Origin: DAOVFN01 sp964484305
GTDB taxonomy: Archaea; Aenigmatarchaeota; Aenigmatarchaeia; QMZP01
DNA: 64,000 nucleotides
NCBI GenBank assembly: GCA_964484305.1
Contig: CAZAEI010000004.1
Span: 4,705-68,704, forward strand
Direction of reading: 5' to 3'
Positions within the stretch are counted from its first letter, which is position 1, and each line of letters opens with the position of its first letter. Shown piece by piece: positions 1 to 8,574 of this stretch. Made by a program: the position numbers and the translations under genes. The notes under the pieces were generated by a model that worked only from the letters and a program-made list of their open reading frames with translations, was not told where the DNA came from and did not search any database.

Positions 1-2
1 AT

Positions 3-371
3 ATGAAAGAGGCGAATGAGACCCTTGAAAACGTTTTTTCTGCCAAAGGAAAATGGAAACTAATAACAGCTTACTATGCATGCTATAATGCATTTTATGC
101 GATACTGATGAAATGCGGAATAAGATGCGAGATTCATGACTGCAGTTTGGAGTTGATGGGGTTGTTTGATTTCGACCATTCGCAAATGGATTATCTCACA
201 AAATTAAAAGAAGACAGGATTCAGGCACAATACCATCTTAAAGATATCGTTCTTGAGGACGATTCTGCTGTTAAAGAATTCATACTGGAATGTAAGACAG
301 TACTAGAAGCTTTGGATTCAGAAAAAATAGACAAAATCAGGAGAGGGTTGAGAAAATTTGCTGCGCAATAA
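3..371 (+). CDS. HEPN-domain protein, possibly 5'-truncated
   Basis: Small alpha-helical protein of 122 residues resembling the HEPN/UPF0332 family. The pattern YYACYNAFYAIL (about 24-35) matches the conserved 'A-YYA-YNA' helix of that family, and R72 to H78 (RIQAQYH) fits the RX4-6H motif used by HEPN ribonucleases. HEPN proteins commonly pair with a minimal nucleotidyltransferase as a toxin-antitoxin module; the partner would be upstream, outside this window. The first ATG is two bases from the window edge and only about 20 residues precede the conserved helix, so the true start may lie further upstream. The gene is AT-richer than the ABC genes that follow. RNase activity is inference from the motif. 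Confidence 0.7.
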   Translation: MKEANETLENVFSAKGKWKLITAYYACYNAFYAILMKCGIRCEIHDCSLELMGLFDFDHSQMDYLTKLKEDRIQAQYHLKDIVLEDDSAVKEFILECKTVLEALDSEKIDKIRRGLRKFAAQ

Positions 372-544
372 AATGAAATGAGTTATAACAACTACTCTCC
401 CTCGACCACCCTGAGGCAGAGATATGCTCTGGGGAGCACAGCCCGCCGGCAGGGCCGGTCAAGTTCTGATGGTGAGGCCCGGGCACGCCCCCTGGTGGTG
501 CGCAGATTCTGTCTCGTTCTTTCACAGCCGCGCATTATGCCGCT
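372..544. other. GC-rich spacer between convergent genes
   Basis: 173 bases between the HEPN gene and the ABC permease that converges on it. It is strikingly GC-rich compared with other intergenic DNA here and holds a possible stem GGGCC (452-456) with GGCCC (476-480). No convincing ORF, tRNA or SRP/RNase P signature was found. It could hold a structured RNA or a double terminator; I cannot decide. Confidence 0.3.
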
Positions 545-1312
545 CTACACCTCTGTCCTGTTGAAGAGATACCTCGCCAGAACTATTATGGCAACGCAGA
601 AGCCCGCAAGTATGCCGAAGTCCAGCAGTGCGGGGAGGTGCGAAATGCCGGTTATCAGGCCCCGCAGGCCGTCAACACCATAGCTGAGCGGGTTCAGATA
701 GGAGAGCGCGGCCAGCCATGTGGGCAGATTATCCAGCGGAAACAGCGCTCCTGACAGAAGGAAGGTGGGCATTATGAGGAAGTTCATTATCAGCTGGAAT
801 CCGTGCATGTCCTCCATGACGGATGCGAACGATATGCCGATACCAACGAAAGACATGGATATCAGCATTATGAAGACCACTGATGTCAGGACGCCGGGTA
901 TGCTGGTGATCTGCACGCCCATGAGCACGCTTATGCCCAGTATGAAGAACGCCTGTATAACCCCGTTGGTCATGCCTGCGAACATCCTGCCGAAGACTAT
1001 CGAGGTTCTGCTTACCGGAGCCACCATTATCTCCTTGAGGAATCCAAACTGTCTGTCCCAGAGTATAGAAACGCCTGCAAACATCGATGAGAACAGCAGT
1101 GCCATTGCAACGATGCCTGGCGCGAGGAAATCAAGGTATGTTGCTCCCGCTGGCAGGCCTGGTATGTTAACAAGCGGATTCAGCCCCAGCCCAAGGAATG
1201 CGAGAAAGAATAACGGCATGGCCAGGCTGCCCACAAGCCTGCTCTTATTCCTCACGAACTTCTTCATATCACGCAGCCAGATGATATACACTGCATTCAG
1301 ATTTGAACCCAT
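545..1312 (-). CDS. ABC-2 type transporter permease (DrrB-like)
   Basis: 255-residue integral membrane protein of the ABC-2/DrrB exporter family with about six hydrophobic segments, beginning with a short cytoplasmic amphipathic stretch (WLRDMKKFVRNKSR) typical of these permeases. The conserved 'APVSRTSIVFGRM' loop, where such permeases contact the ATPase, lies near residue 100. It follows its ATPase gene by two bases, so the two are translated together and form an exporter for drugs, lipids or other hydrophobic compounds. The substrate cannot be read from sequence. Confidence 0.85.
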   Translation of the reverse strand: MGSNLNAVYIIWLRDMKKFVRNKSRLVGSLAMPLFFLAFLGLGLNPLVNIPGLPAGATYLDFLAPGIVAMALLFSSMFAGVSILWDRQFGFLKEIMVAPVSRTSIVFGRMFAGMTNGVIQAFFILGISVLMGVQITSIPGVLTSVVFIMLISMSFVGIGISFASVMEDMHGFQLIMNFLIMPTFLLSGALFPLDNLPTWLAALSYLNPLSYGVDGLRGLITGISHLPALLDFGILAGFCVAIIVLARYLFNRTEV

Positions 1313-1314
1313 GA

Positions 1315-2313
1315 TTACCGCCTCATTCCTGCGCGCATGCGCTGCCTGAACCTGTCGCCTGCGTTTGCCTCCTGGCTCCGTATGGTCTTGCCTGTGAAAT
1401 GTATGAATACGTCTTCCAGTGTCGGCTTGTGCAAATCAACCGATTCCACCCCTATTCCGGCAGCCTCGGCCCCCTTGAGCAGCCCGGGTATCCTGCTGCC
1501 GGCGTTCGCCATGGCAACGGAAACAGAGTTGTCATGCAGCTTTACCTTGGATGCCCCCTTCATGGATTTCGCAAGCGATGCCATCTTGGCGGCATCACTG
1601 ACCTTAAGCGTGATAACATCGCCTCCCATAGAGTCCTTCAGGTTCGCTGGTTTGCCAAGCGCCAGTATCCTGCCGTGGTCGATGATTGCAACCCGCCCAC
1701 AGAGGAAATCGGCCTCTTCCATGTAGTGGGTTGTAAGTATGATGGTGATATTATACGTCTTGTTCAGCTTCATTATATAATTCCAGATTACCCTCCTGGT
1801 CTGGGCATCAAGGCCGAGCGTGGGCTCGTCAAGGAAGAGCACCCTGGGCCTGTGCATCAGGCCCCTGGCTATCTCCAGCCTGCGCTTCATACCGCCGGAG
1901 TATCTTTCAGCCAGCTCGTCAGCCCTGTCAGACAGCTCCACCAGTTCGAGAACCTCCATTATCCTCCCTTCTCGCTCCTTCCTGGGCATGCCATACATCC
2001 TTGCATGGAAATCGAGGTTCTCCCTGCCAGTCAGCTGGTCGTCCAGGGCGGGGTCCTGAAAGACTATGCCTATGCAGTGGCGCACGGAATCCGGATCCTT
2101 TGTGACATCGGTTCCGCATACCATAGCCTGGCCTGATGTGGGCCGGGTCATGGTGGCAAGCATCCTTATGATTGTTGTCTTGCCTGCTCCGTTGGGGCCC
2201 AGCAGGCCAAATATCTCACCATCGTTCACCTTTAGGTCTATGCCATCCACTGCCCTTACGCTGCCGTTGAATTCCTTCCTGAGATGTTTTACTTCTATGG
2301 CCCGCATACCCAT
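1315..2313 (-). CDS. ABC transporter ATP-binding protein (DrrA-like)
   Basis: 332-residue ATPase. Walker A GPNGAGKT is at 39-46, the signature YSGGMKRR near 138 and Walker B with DEPTLGLD near 157-169. The C-terminal PTLEDVFIHFTG motif is characteristic of DrrA/CcmA-type exporters, with a basic tail after it. A TATA-like element (ATTATATATAA on the minus strand, about 2335-2345) sits 27 bases before this ATG, so the message is probably leaderless and starts at the ATG. A second in-frame ATG follows two codons later. It forms an operon with the permease directly downstream. Confidence 0.9.
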   Translation of the reverse strand: MGMRAIEVKHLRKEFNGSVRAVDGIDLKVNDGEIFGLLGPNGAGKTTIIRMLATMTRPTSGQAMVCGTDVTKDPDSVRHCIGIVFQDPALDDQLTGRENLDFHARMYGMPRKEREGRIMEVLELVELSDRADELAERYSGGMKRRLEIARGLMHRPRVLFLDEPTLGLDAQTRRVIWNYIMKLNKTYNITIILTTHYMEEADFLCGRVAIIDHGRILALGKPANLKDSMGGDVITLKVSDAAKMASLAKSMKGASKVKLHDNSVSVAMANAGSRIPGLLKGAEAAGIGVESVDLHKPTLEDVFIHFTGKTIRSQEANAGDRFRQRMRAGMRR

Positions 2314-2623
2314 CCTTATTCTATATCAGTCCGAATTATATATAATGCCCGGGGGCGTCTGGCTAAGCACGAATGGCATCAAATGCTTCTATGCAACCAC
2401 GGACTAAAGTAAGTGGTTTGCTGATTAATCATATCTGCTCTGTTCCCTTCAGGAACAGGCAGTGCCTGCCAAAGGCAGAGCACTCTCGAACTTCGCATCT
2501 GTCTACCGGTTAAAACCAGTATTTTTTGGACTCAGTTCAAGATAATCCACGGAGTTGGGTTTCAAGAGCTGGCTCGGTAAACGAATTTAAAAAACCCCCG
2601 GCAAACATATAGCAGGTGTTTTT
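2314..2623. promoter_or_regulatory. Divergent promoter region with hairpins
   Basis: 310 bases between two divergent ABC operons. Minus-strand TATA near 2335-2345 serves the DrrA-like gene. Plus-strand AATTTAAAAAA near 2583-2593 serves the LolD-like gene, which has a GGTG ribosome site just before its GTG start. Between them, at 2449-2490, lie two small inverted repeats (CTGTTCC/GGAACAG and GGCAG/CTGCC). They resemble the CCTTCAGGAAC hairpins seen in gene leaders elsewhere in the window, but here they sit upstream of both promoters. No convincing small gene was found. Confidence 0.5.
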
Positions 2624-3307
2624 GTGCATCAGAATATCATCGAGGCCAGCAAGGTGACCAAGTACTACGGCGGGGACGATGCGTGCAGGGTCGAGGTCCT
2701 GAAGGGCATAGACTTCGAGGTGCGCAGGGGGGAGTTCGTGGCCATAATGGGGCCATCCGGCTCAGGCAAGACCACCCTCCTGGACGTTCTGGGGGCCCTG
2801 CTGAAACCCACGTCAGGAAGGGTTCTCATAGACGAGGAAGGCCTCTCAGGACTTACGGATACCGAGCTGGCCCGCATCCGTGGAAAGAAGATCGGCTTCA
2901 TATTCCAGACATATAACCTCATCCCAAGCCTCACAGCCCAGGAGAACGTGGAGCTCGGGTTGAGGATAAACGGCAGGACCAAGTCAGAGTCCAGGAACCG
3001 CGCAGTGGACCTCCTGAAGATGGTGGGCCTGGAAGAGAGGCTCCATCACAAGCCCTCCCAGCTCTCCGGGGGCGAGCAGCAGAGGGTGGCGATATGCCGG
3101 GCCCTGGCCAACAACCCCATAATTATCCTGGGGGACGAGCCAACGGGAAACCTTGACTCCAGGACAGGATTCATGATACTAGAGCTGCTCAAGAAGCTCA
3201 GTAAGACAGAGGGCTACACCATAGTGGTGGTCACCCACGACCACAGGATAGGCAAGTATGCTGACAGGATTGTCCACATGATGGACGGGAGGATTAAGAA
3301 GAGATGA
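2624..3307 (+). CDS. ABC transporter ATPase, LolD/MacB type
   Basis: 227-residue ATPase of the lipoprotein-release/MacB class (COG1136). Walker A GPSGSGKT is at 43-50, the family-specific Q-loop 'IGFIFQTYNLIPSLTA' near 90, the signature LSGGEQQR at 147 and GDEPTGNLDS near 170. The GTG start is chosen because GGTGTTTTT lies directly before it and a TATA-like AATTTAAAA lies about 30 bases upstream. The FtsX-like permease that usually accompanies this class is absent; the next gene encodes a secreted CARDB-like protein instead. The permease must lie elsewhere or has been lost. Confidence 0.9.
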   Translation: MHQNIIEASKVTKYYGGDDACRVEVLKGIDFEVRRGEFVAIMGPSGSGKTTLLDVLGALLKPTSGRVLIDEEGLSGLTDTELARIRGKKIGFIFQTYNLIPSLTAQENVELGLRINGRTKSESRNRAVDLLKMVGLEERLHHKPSQLSGGEQQRVAICRALANNPIIILGDEPTGNLDSRTGFMILELLKKLSKTEGYTIVVVTHDHRIGKYADRIVHMMDGRIKKR

Positions 3308-3346
3308 TTTTTTAAACCACTGCACACATTATTAAGAGGTGTTTTC

Positions 3347-4489
3347 ATGAAGAGTCTGGTATTGCTTTCTGCGGCTGTCTTCCTTGCAGCGCTGCCGGCC
3401 CTGGCCTGCGCCCAGATAAGCTCTGACATTGATATGGTACTGACAGACCAGACACCCTACCCGGCTGAGCCTGGAGCCAATGTTGACATAGAGTTGGGGC
3501 TCCAGAACAACGGCTATGGCGAGGCCTCCAATCTGGCAGTGGAAATCGTTCCTGCCTCTCCCTTCAGTCTGGTCAAGGGAGACAGGGTAAAGACCTACCC
3601 GACCATAGGGGCAAGGAGCACAGTCAAGCTTACCTATACCCTTCTCGTGGACGATTCCGCCCTGGCTGGTGACTACGACCTGGAATTTAAGCTGTACAAC
3701 CCTGTCACGCCTGAGAGCTATGAGTCAAAGGAGATAGAGATAACGGTCCTTGGTGAGACCAAGCTGATAGTGGGCATGGTGGAAACCACCCCGGAGACCC
3801 TGGAGCCGGGTGGCCGCGCAACCATACATGTGACCATAGACAATGTCGGGACAGGTGACGCAAGGCACCTTGAGGTCAGGATGAACGCAAGCTCTGATGA
3901 CCTTGTCCCTGTCCTCTCAGGCGGCATGGTATATGTGGGGGACCTGGAGGCAGGGGAGAGCAAGACAATAGACCTCCATTTCAACATAGACCCTGATGCT
4001 GACCAGGACACCTATCTGTCCACACTCACAATTACCTACAAGGACGAAGATAATGAAGAGAGCACAGACACCTTCACCATAGGGATACCCGTTGAGGGCA
4101 CGGTGACGTTTGAGATAGTGAGTATAGAGCCAAGCTTCACCAGGGGCACCCTTGAGATAGAGGTTGCCAACAAGGGAACCGGGGACGCCAAGTCTGTGGA
4201 GGCACGGCTTGTTGTCAACGGAGAGACCGTAGGTGTTGATTACCTCAGCCAGCTCAAGGCCACCAAGAAGACAACCTTTGACTTCCCCCTTGTCATGTCA
4301 GGCAAGGCCGAACTTGTGATAAACTATATGGAGCCCGGCCTGGACAAGAAGACAGTCAGCAAGGACCTTGGGCCCCTGAACTTAGCTGCCCCCGGAGGCG
4401 GCACCACCACAACCCTGGTGTTTGTCATAATACTTGCAGTAATAGGCTACTTTGTCTGGAAGAGATACTTCAGGAAAAGGAAGCGGTAG
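3347..4489 (+). CDS. Secreted, membrane-anchored CARDB/S-layer-like domain protein
   Basis: 380 residues: N-terminal signal peptide (to about residue 22, ending LACAQ), three consecutive beta-rich domains with repeated 'NNGYGEAS', 'NVGTGDAR' and 'NKGTGDAK' motifs spaced about 120 residues, and a C-terminal membrane anchor (VFVIILAVIGYFVWK) with a basic end. The repeat motifs are typical of CARDB/COG1361 domains, which in archaea are often encoded beside SalX/LolD-type ABC transporters. It starts 39 bases after the ATPase gene, so the two form an operon. Likely an outside-facing cell-surface component of that transporter; the ligand is unknown. Confidence 0.8.
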   Translation: MKSLVLLSAAVFLAALPALACAQISSDIDMVLTDQTPYPAEPGANVDIELGLQNNGYGEASNLAVEIVPASPFSLVKGDRVKTYPTIGARSTVKLTYTLLVDDSALAGDYDLEFKLYNPVTPESYESKEIEITVLGETKLIVGMVETTPETLEPGGRATIHVTIDNVGTGDARHLEVRMNASSDDLVPVLSGGMVYVGDLEAGESKTIDLHFNIDPDADQDTYLSTLTITYKDEDNEESTDTFTIGIPVEGTVTFEIVSIEPSFTRGTLEIEVANKGTGDAKSVEARLVVNGETVGVDYLSQLKATKKTTFDFPLVMSGKAELVINYMEPGLDKKTVSKDLGPLNLAAPGGGTTTTLVFVIILAVIGYFVWKRYFRKRKR

Positions 4490-4568
4490 CAGACGTTTTC
4501 TGAAACTTGACAGGAAAAAAGCAGATAAGTTATAAAATCCCGGTCTGGAATAATAAAGTGTGGTTTGC

Positions 4569-5177
4569 ATGAGGATAACCTTTGGCCTTATCGGAGCGAA
4601 CTTCGTCATGTTCATACTTCAGGTTGTGCTGACAGGCTTTACTGATGCCTTTGCCCTTACCCCCACAATGGCTTTGGGCGGGGCCTGGTGGCAGTTCATA
4701 ACCTACATGTTCCTCCATGGTGGGCCCATGCACATTGCCCTGAACATGTTCATGCTCTTTATATTCGGCGAGGTCATGGAGCAGGCCCTCGGCGAGGTGA
4801 GATACATAACCCTCTACATTGCCTCTGGCCTCGGCTCCGCGCTGACGTACATCCTGCTCATGGGAGTCACCAGCGTGCCCATGCTCGGGGCGTCCGGGGC
4901 AGTCTTCGGAATATTGGCGGCCTACGGCCTGATGTTCCCCAAGAACAAGATATGGGTTCCCATACCCTTCATAGTCCCCCTGCCGGCATTCACTGTTGTC
5001 ATACTACTCGCTGTCATGGAGTTTGCCTTGGGATTCTTCGGCCTTGAGAAGGGGATAGCCAACTTCGGTCACTTCGGCGGAATTGTCACAGGCATACTAA
5101 TAACCTGGTACTGGAAGAAGACCTCCAGGCCAAGGGACGTTGCGGAAAGAAGGAGCTACGAGTTCTTCTGGGAGTAA
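4569..5177 (+). CDS. Rhomboid family intramembrane serine protease
   Basis: About 202 residues with six membrane segments. The catalytic serine lies in GASGAVFG (about residue 109) and the catalytic histidine in NFGHFGG (about 168). The upstream HGGPMHIALNM motif is the conserved HxxxN-type element of rhomboids. It cleaves transmembrane helices of substrate proteins within the membrane. The ATG was chosen over a GTG three codons earlier; a TATA-like TTATAAAA near 4530 predicts transcription starting almost at either codon. It ends three bases before the NUDIX gene, suggesting translational coupling. Confidence 0.92.
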   Translation: MRITFGLIGANFVMFILQVVLTGFTDAFALTPTMALGGAWWQFITYMFLHGGPMHIALNMFMLFIFGEVMEQALGEVRYITLYIASGLGSALTYILLMGVTSVPMLGASGAVFGILAAYGLMFPKNKIWVPIPFIVPLPAFTVVILLAVMEFALGFFGLEKGIANFGHFGGIVTGILITWYWKKTSRPRDVAERRSYEFFWE

Positions 5178-5180
5178 TGC

Positions 5181-5570
5181 ATGAAAGACTCTAACCTGGT
5201 TGGAGGTGTTGCTGTAATAGAAAGGGATGGTAAGCATCTCCTAATAAAACAATCAGGCAACAAACCCTTCGGCGGGCAATGGAGGCACCCGGGCGGCAAG
5301 TTTGAGTCGCATGAAAGTCCCATTAAAGGCCTGAAGAGAGAGATTAGGGAAGAGGTTGGGTTAGAGATAGAGGTGACCAGAAAGGAACCCTTAATGGTTA
5401 TGAAAAGCGATTATGAATATGGCAATTTTGGATTCTTTGAAGCGAGAGTTAGGGGAGGAGAACTAAGAACAGATAAAAGGGAGATAGAAGACGCCGGCTG
5501 GTTCACTAAAGAAGATGCAAAGAGAATGAATCTGATGAATGCAACGAGAAATTTTTATGAAAACCCCTGA
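5181..5570 (+). CDS. NUDIX hydrolase
   Basis: 129 residues with a complete NUDIX box near 40-65 (GKFESHE...REIREEVGLE matches GX5EX7REUXEEXGU), which binds the metal and cleaves a nucleoside diphosphate linked to another group. The short length and GQWRHPGGK segment resemble MutT-like or ADP-ribose/dNTP pyrophosphatases, but the substrate cannot be told. It directly follows the rhomboid gene. Its codon use is somewhat AT-richer than that gene. Confidence 0.9.
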   Translation: MKDSNLVGGVAVIERDGKHLLIKQSGNKPFGGQWRHPGGKFESHESPIKGLKREIREEVGLEIEVTRKEPLMVMKSDYEYGNFGFFEARVRGGELRTDKREIEDAGWFTKEDAKRMNLMNATRNFYENP

Positions 5571-5647
5571 CATTCTGAGTTTGAACAGCACGGAGAAAGT
5601 ATATAAACCCATCGCATCAATTAGATTGCAAAGCTGGGGAAGGTAAA

Positions 5648-5830
5648 ATGGAAGATAAGAAGTCAGAAAACAAGAGGTGCAGCACCTGCGGAAGAAGCGT
5701 GGAATCAGAGAGCATATGGGTGGAGTTCCCATGCCCTTCATGCGGCAAGGTAAAGATAGTCAGGTGCGAGAAGTGCAAGAGGCTTGAGAACCCCTATACC
5801 TGCCCCAGCTGCGGCTTCAAGGGGCCCTAA
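5648..5830 (+). CDS. Zn-ribbon RNA-binding protein linked to translation (COG2888)
   Basis: 60-residue protein with four CxxC-type knuckles (CSTC, CPSC, CEKC, CPSC), the layout of the archaeal COG2888 Zn-ribbon family predicted to bind RNA. In archaea this gene commonly sits next to EF-1 beta, as here. A strong promoter AGTATATAAACC lies near 5608-5619, and GGAAGGT precedes the ATG. It probably forms an operon with the downstream elongation factor gene. Confidence 0.88.
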   Translation: MEDKKSENKRCSTCGRSVESESIWVEFPCPSCGKVKIVRCEKCKRLENPYTCPSCGFKGP

Positions 5831-5861
5831 CAGACTAACATCATTTTTAGAGTTGGTTCAT

Positions 5862-6113
5862 ATGGGAGAGGTTATCTGCGTTTACAGGATAATGCCAGGC
5901 AGCCCTGATGATTCTGAAGGGGTAAAGAAGGCCCTGGAGGCCCTCAAACCCAACCGGCTGGAGGAGGAACCCGTGGCCTTCGGCCTTGTCGCTCTGAAGT
6001 TCACCAAGATAATCCCTGACGGGCCAGGGAACCTCGAGACCCTGGAGAAGAAGCTCAGTGATATTGAGGGCGTTGGAAGCGTTGAGAACATCAGAACAAG
6101 CAGGGCCATGTAG
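5862..6113 (+). CDS. ef1b: Translation elongation factor 1-beta
   Basis: 83 residues, the usual length of archaeal EF-1 beta (aEF1B), the guanine-nucleotide exchange factor for EF-1 alpha. The family pattern is clear: an N-terminal VYRIMPGSPD strand, EEPVAFGLVALKF in the middle and the EGVGSVEN segment near the end. The start is the ATG after TTGGTTCAT because the preceding in-frame sequence overlaps the upstream Zn-ribbon gene and is not family-like. Cytoplasmic, acts on EF-1 alpha after each elongation step. Confidence 0.93.
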   Translation: MGEVICVYRIMPGSPDDSEGVKKALEALKPNRLEEEPVAFGLVALKFTKIIPDGPGNLETLEKKLSDIEGVGSVENIRTSRAM

Positions 6114-6145
6114 TTATTTGCTGAGCAGAAAAGCAGAAACAAACC

Positions 6146-6598
6146 CTACTTCTTTGCCCTTTTTGAGGCAGGCTTTTTGGCAGCCTTCTTTGCCGCAGGC
6201 CTCTTGACAGCCTTCCCGGATTCAGGCTTCTTCTTGGGCTCCCTCTTCTCTGCCTTCCCTTCAGGGGGCTTTTCCTTCCTGGGCTCCGCTTTCTTCTCTA
6301 CCGGCTTTTTCTCAACCTTTGCGGCCTTGGCCTTCCTGGGCCCCAGGCCGAGTTTCGTTATCAGGTTGGCCCGCTGGTAGGCCTTCAGGATTTCGCTGTC
6401 GGGTGCGTCGCTCTTTATGTTCAGGGTCTCCATGACCGGTTCAAGGTGGTCTATGTTGCAGCGCCTCCTCTTGACAGAGGTGAGCTCCATGGGCCCTGTG
6501 ACCATGACAAAGTTCTCGTCCATCTTCTTGACAACGACGCAGTACCTCCCGGACTCCCTTCCGGCTATCTTCAGACAGAGCCTTCCCACTTCAATCAT
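6146..6598 (-). CDS. rpl14e: Ribosomal protein eL14 with lysine/alanine-rich tail
   Basis: 150 residues. The first 90 form the eL14 (KOW/SH3-like) domain: IEVGRLCLKIAGRESGRYCVVV and the NIDHLEPV region are characteristic. The remaining 60 residues are a Lys/Ala/Pro/Glu-rich tail ending in repeats such as KKAAKKPASKRAKK, which is long for archaeal eL14 and is more like the eukaryotic protein. It follows eL34 by nine bases, an arrangement common in archaea. It is a large-subunit protein. Confidence 0.92.
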   Translation of the reverse strand: MIEVGRLCLKIAGRESGRYCVVVKKMDENFVMVTGPMELTSVKRRRCNIDHLEPVMETLNIKSDAPDSEILKAYQRANLITKLGLGPRKAKAAKVEKKPVEKKAEPRKEKPPEGKAEKREPKKKPESGKAVKRPAAKKAAKKPASKRAKK

Positions 6599-6607
6599 AT
6601 ATTCACC

Positions 6608-6880
6608 TCAAACATTTTTGCGCGCCATTTCCTTCAGCCTCTCCCTTGCACAGGAGGGGCAGAGGTTTCCCCCGAACATCCTTGATGGAACCTTCATGCT
6701 CTTGGCCATTTTCTTCATTTTGGCAGCCCTCTCACTGGCCACCCCGTGGAGGGGCCTCCCGCACACTGCGCACCTGGCCGGGGAGGGCTTCCTCCTCAGG
6801 TAGTGGGTGACTGAAGCTCCTCCAGGTATCCTCTTCTTTATCCTTCTGAGGGTTCTTGACCTGAGAGATGGTCTTGGCAT
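6608..6880 (-). CDS. rpl34e: Ribosomal protein eL34
   Basis: 90 residues. It starts with the conserved MPRPSLRSRTLRRIKKRIPGG-type basic stretch and carries a Zn-ribbon from CAVCGRPL to CPSCARERL. This is a 60S/50S large-subunit protein of archaea and eukaryotes. The ATG is preceded by GGTGATGTAAT, and upstream lies a leader with two hairpins. First gene of the eL34-eL14 operon. Confidence 0.94.
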   Translation of the reverse strand: MPRPSLRSRTLRRIKKRIPGGASVTHYLRRKPSPARCAVCGRPLHGVASERAAKMKKMAKSMKVPSRMFGGNLCPSCARERLKEMARKNV

Positions 6881-6965
6881 ATTACATCACCATCCGTTGC
6901 TTCGCAACGGCATGTACCTATCACCACCCGTCCCCTTCAGGAACGGCATCTGCTTGTTAACCTTG
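6881..6965 (-). repeat. eL34 leader: two hairpin-GGTGA units
   Basis: On the minus strand a TATA-like CTTAAATAAC (about 6987-6996) predicts a transcript starting near 6965. The leader contains two successive units: ATGCCGT..hairpin..ACGGGTGGTGATA (stem at 6928-6946) and ACATGCCGTTGC-GAA-GCAACGG (perfect 7-bp stem, 6894-6910) followed by ATGGTGATG, the eL34 ribosome site. Each unit reads as hairpin plus GGTGA. Related units precede NreA, uL3, uL4, AlaX and DUF134. Confidence 0.75.
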
Positions 6966-7076
6966 TATGTTGATGTTGTTTCTGTTATTTAAGTGTTTAT
7001 CTTAGCAGGCCTTGCTTTTTAAATGTTTCAGAGCATGGAGCATACGTATTTATCAGAGCAATACGAATTAAATACT

Positions 7077-8552
7077 ATGAAGAGAGTTCTGTTGCTGTCT
7101 GCCCTTCTTTCACTACTTCTTATACCCCTTCTTGTAGCGGCTGATGGGTGTATCTTCATTCCCGACTACGCAGAATACGTCTACTCCCCTTCCCAGAAGG
7201 CTGCAATAATATGGGATGGGAGCAAGGAGACCATGATACTCTCAGTAAAGATGACCATGGACAGGCCTGAGAATGTGGCCTGGGTTGTCCCATTACCTTC
7301 CAGAACCAAGCCCGAAATCACAGAGGGAGACGAGGAAATATTCTATGAAATCACACGGCTCCTCTCGCCCCCGCCAAAGTCCCGGGGCTGGGGATCTCTT
7401 ATGACTGGTAACCTTCAGGATTTAGAGGGCGTAGAGGTCCTGGAGGAAAAGAAGATAGACATCTATGATATAGCAATCCTAAGGGCAACGGATGCCTCTG
7501 TTCTGGTGGACTGGCTGAATGAGAATAGCTACACAACCCCTGATGAGGCCATACCAACCCTTCAATACTATGTTGACAGGGAGGATTTCTATTTCATAGC
7601 CAACAGGGTGAATGTCTCAAACAAGTACGCAGGTATGGTCTTTACTGAGAATGATATAAACTGCGCAGGGGCCTTTACAGAAGAGATAGGCTCATGGTAT
7701 ATGTATGATACGGATTATGCGGAATATATTGAGAGGACTATAAACGAGACGCATTCCAGAATGCCTCAATATCTGCGTAATGCGGGCTGCGACAAGGCCT
7801 CAGCCGATGCTGTCAAGGTTCTCTATCAGCTCAAGAGCGGCATATCCACTCCCCTGAAGATGGAATTCGAGCCAGAGGAGCCCTTCTATCCCATGAAGAT
7901 GACCTCTATCAATCCGGGAAGCATGAAGGTGAACGTATACGTTTTTTCAGGCAACTACCTCAAGGACAAGTCAGGACTCATGGGAATAGACAAGATGACC
8001 CAGGTAAACACAGCTATCAAGGAATCCCTGGGGCTCGTGAACGAGAACTTCCTGACAGCCCTTACGTTTGATGATGATACCTCCAAAATGGTTGAGGACT
8101 CTGTCTTTGAGGCCGCGGCATATAACCCGGCAAGGGACCCCTATTATGTGAGCCCACAGGAGATGGTAATGGGTGCAGTGTTGCTTGTGGTGATGCTCCT
8201 GTTTTACGCAGGCTTCCTGGTTTATTATATAGTTGCTCCGGCCTTCCTGCTGGGTTTGGGTGCGGGATGGTCTGGGAGATGGGTGGCGGAAAAAAGGAAA
8301 ACCATGCAATTGAGATACTTCCCGCTGGCAGTTCTGGTTATAGCAGAAGCCCTTTACATTTTAACCTTTTCTTACTTACATCCGGGATTTTTTACATTTT
8401 TACTGCCGGTTATAGGGCTTAACCTCTTTGGTTTCTACTCGCTCGGCTGGAAACGGGGAGCTTGGAAATGGATACTTGCAGCAGCTGCAATCTCTCTGAC
8501 AATGCTGGGCCTTTTCTGGCTGCTGAGCCTTTTGTATACCTATATATTCTGA
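7077..8552 (+). CDS. DUF2330 membrane-anchored surface protein
   Basis: 491 residues from the chosen ATG: signal peptide (KRVLLLSALLSLLLIPLLVAA), a large extracytoplasmic DUF2330 domain (C-F-IP after the signal, then QKAAIIWDG and AWVVPLPS), and four C-terminal membrane segments in the last 120 residues. The ATG was chosen because it begins the signal peptide and TATA-like ACGTATTTATC lies 25-30 bases upstream, suggesting a leaderless message. DUF2330 proteins are widespread and of unknown function. Divergent from the eL34 operon. Confidence 0.82.
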   Translation: MKRVLLLSALLSLLLIPLLVAADGCIFIPDYAEYVYSPSQKAAIIWDGSKETMILSVKMTMDRPENVAWVVPLPSRTKPEITEGDEEIFYEITRLLSPPPKSRGWGSLMTGNLQDLEGVEVLEEKKIDIYDIAILRATDASVLVDWLNENSYTTPDEAIPTLQYYVDREDFYFIANRVNVSNKYAGMVFTENDINCAGAFTEEIGSWYMYDTDYAEYIERTINETHSRMPQYLRNAGCDKASADAVKVLYQLKSGISTPLKMEFEPEEPFYPMKMTSINPGSMKVNVYVFSGNYLKDKSGLMGIDKMTQVNTAIKESLGLVNENFLTALTFDDDTSKMVEDSVFEAAAYNPARDPYYVSPQEMVMGAVLLVVMLLFYAGFLVYYIVAPAFLLGLGAGWSGRWVAEKRKTMQLRYFPLAVLVIAEALYILTFSYLHPGFFTFLLPVIGLNLFGFYSLGWKRGAWKWILAAAAISLTMLGLFWLLSLLYTYIF

Positions 8553-8574
8553 TGACTGAAGCTGCTGGGAACAG

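Noticed and set aside
372..544. SRP RNA or RNase P RNA
   Set aside because: GC-rich and partly self-complementary, but none of the conserved core sequences of either RNA is present.
378..683. Open frame opposite the ABC-2 permease
   Set aside because: It lies antisense to a clear membrane protein gene, has no ribosome site and shows Arg/Ser/Pro-rich shadow composition.
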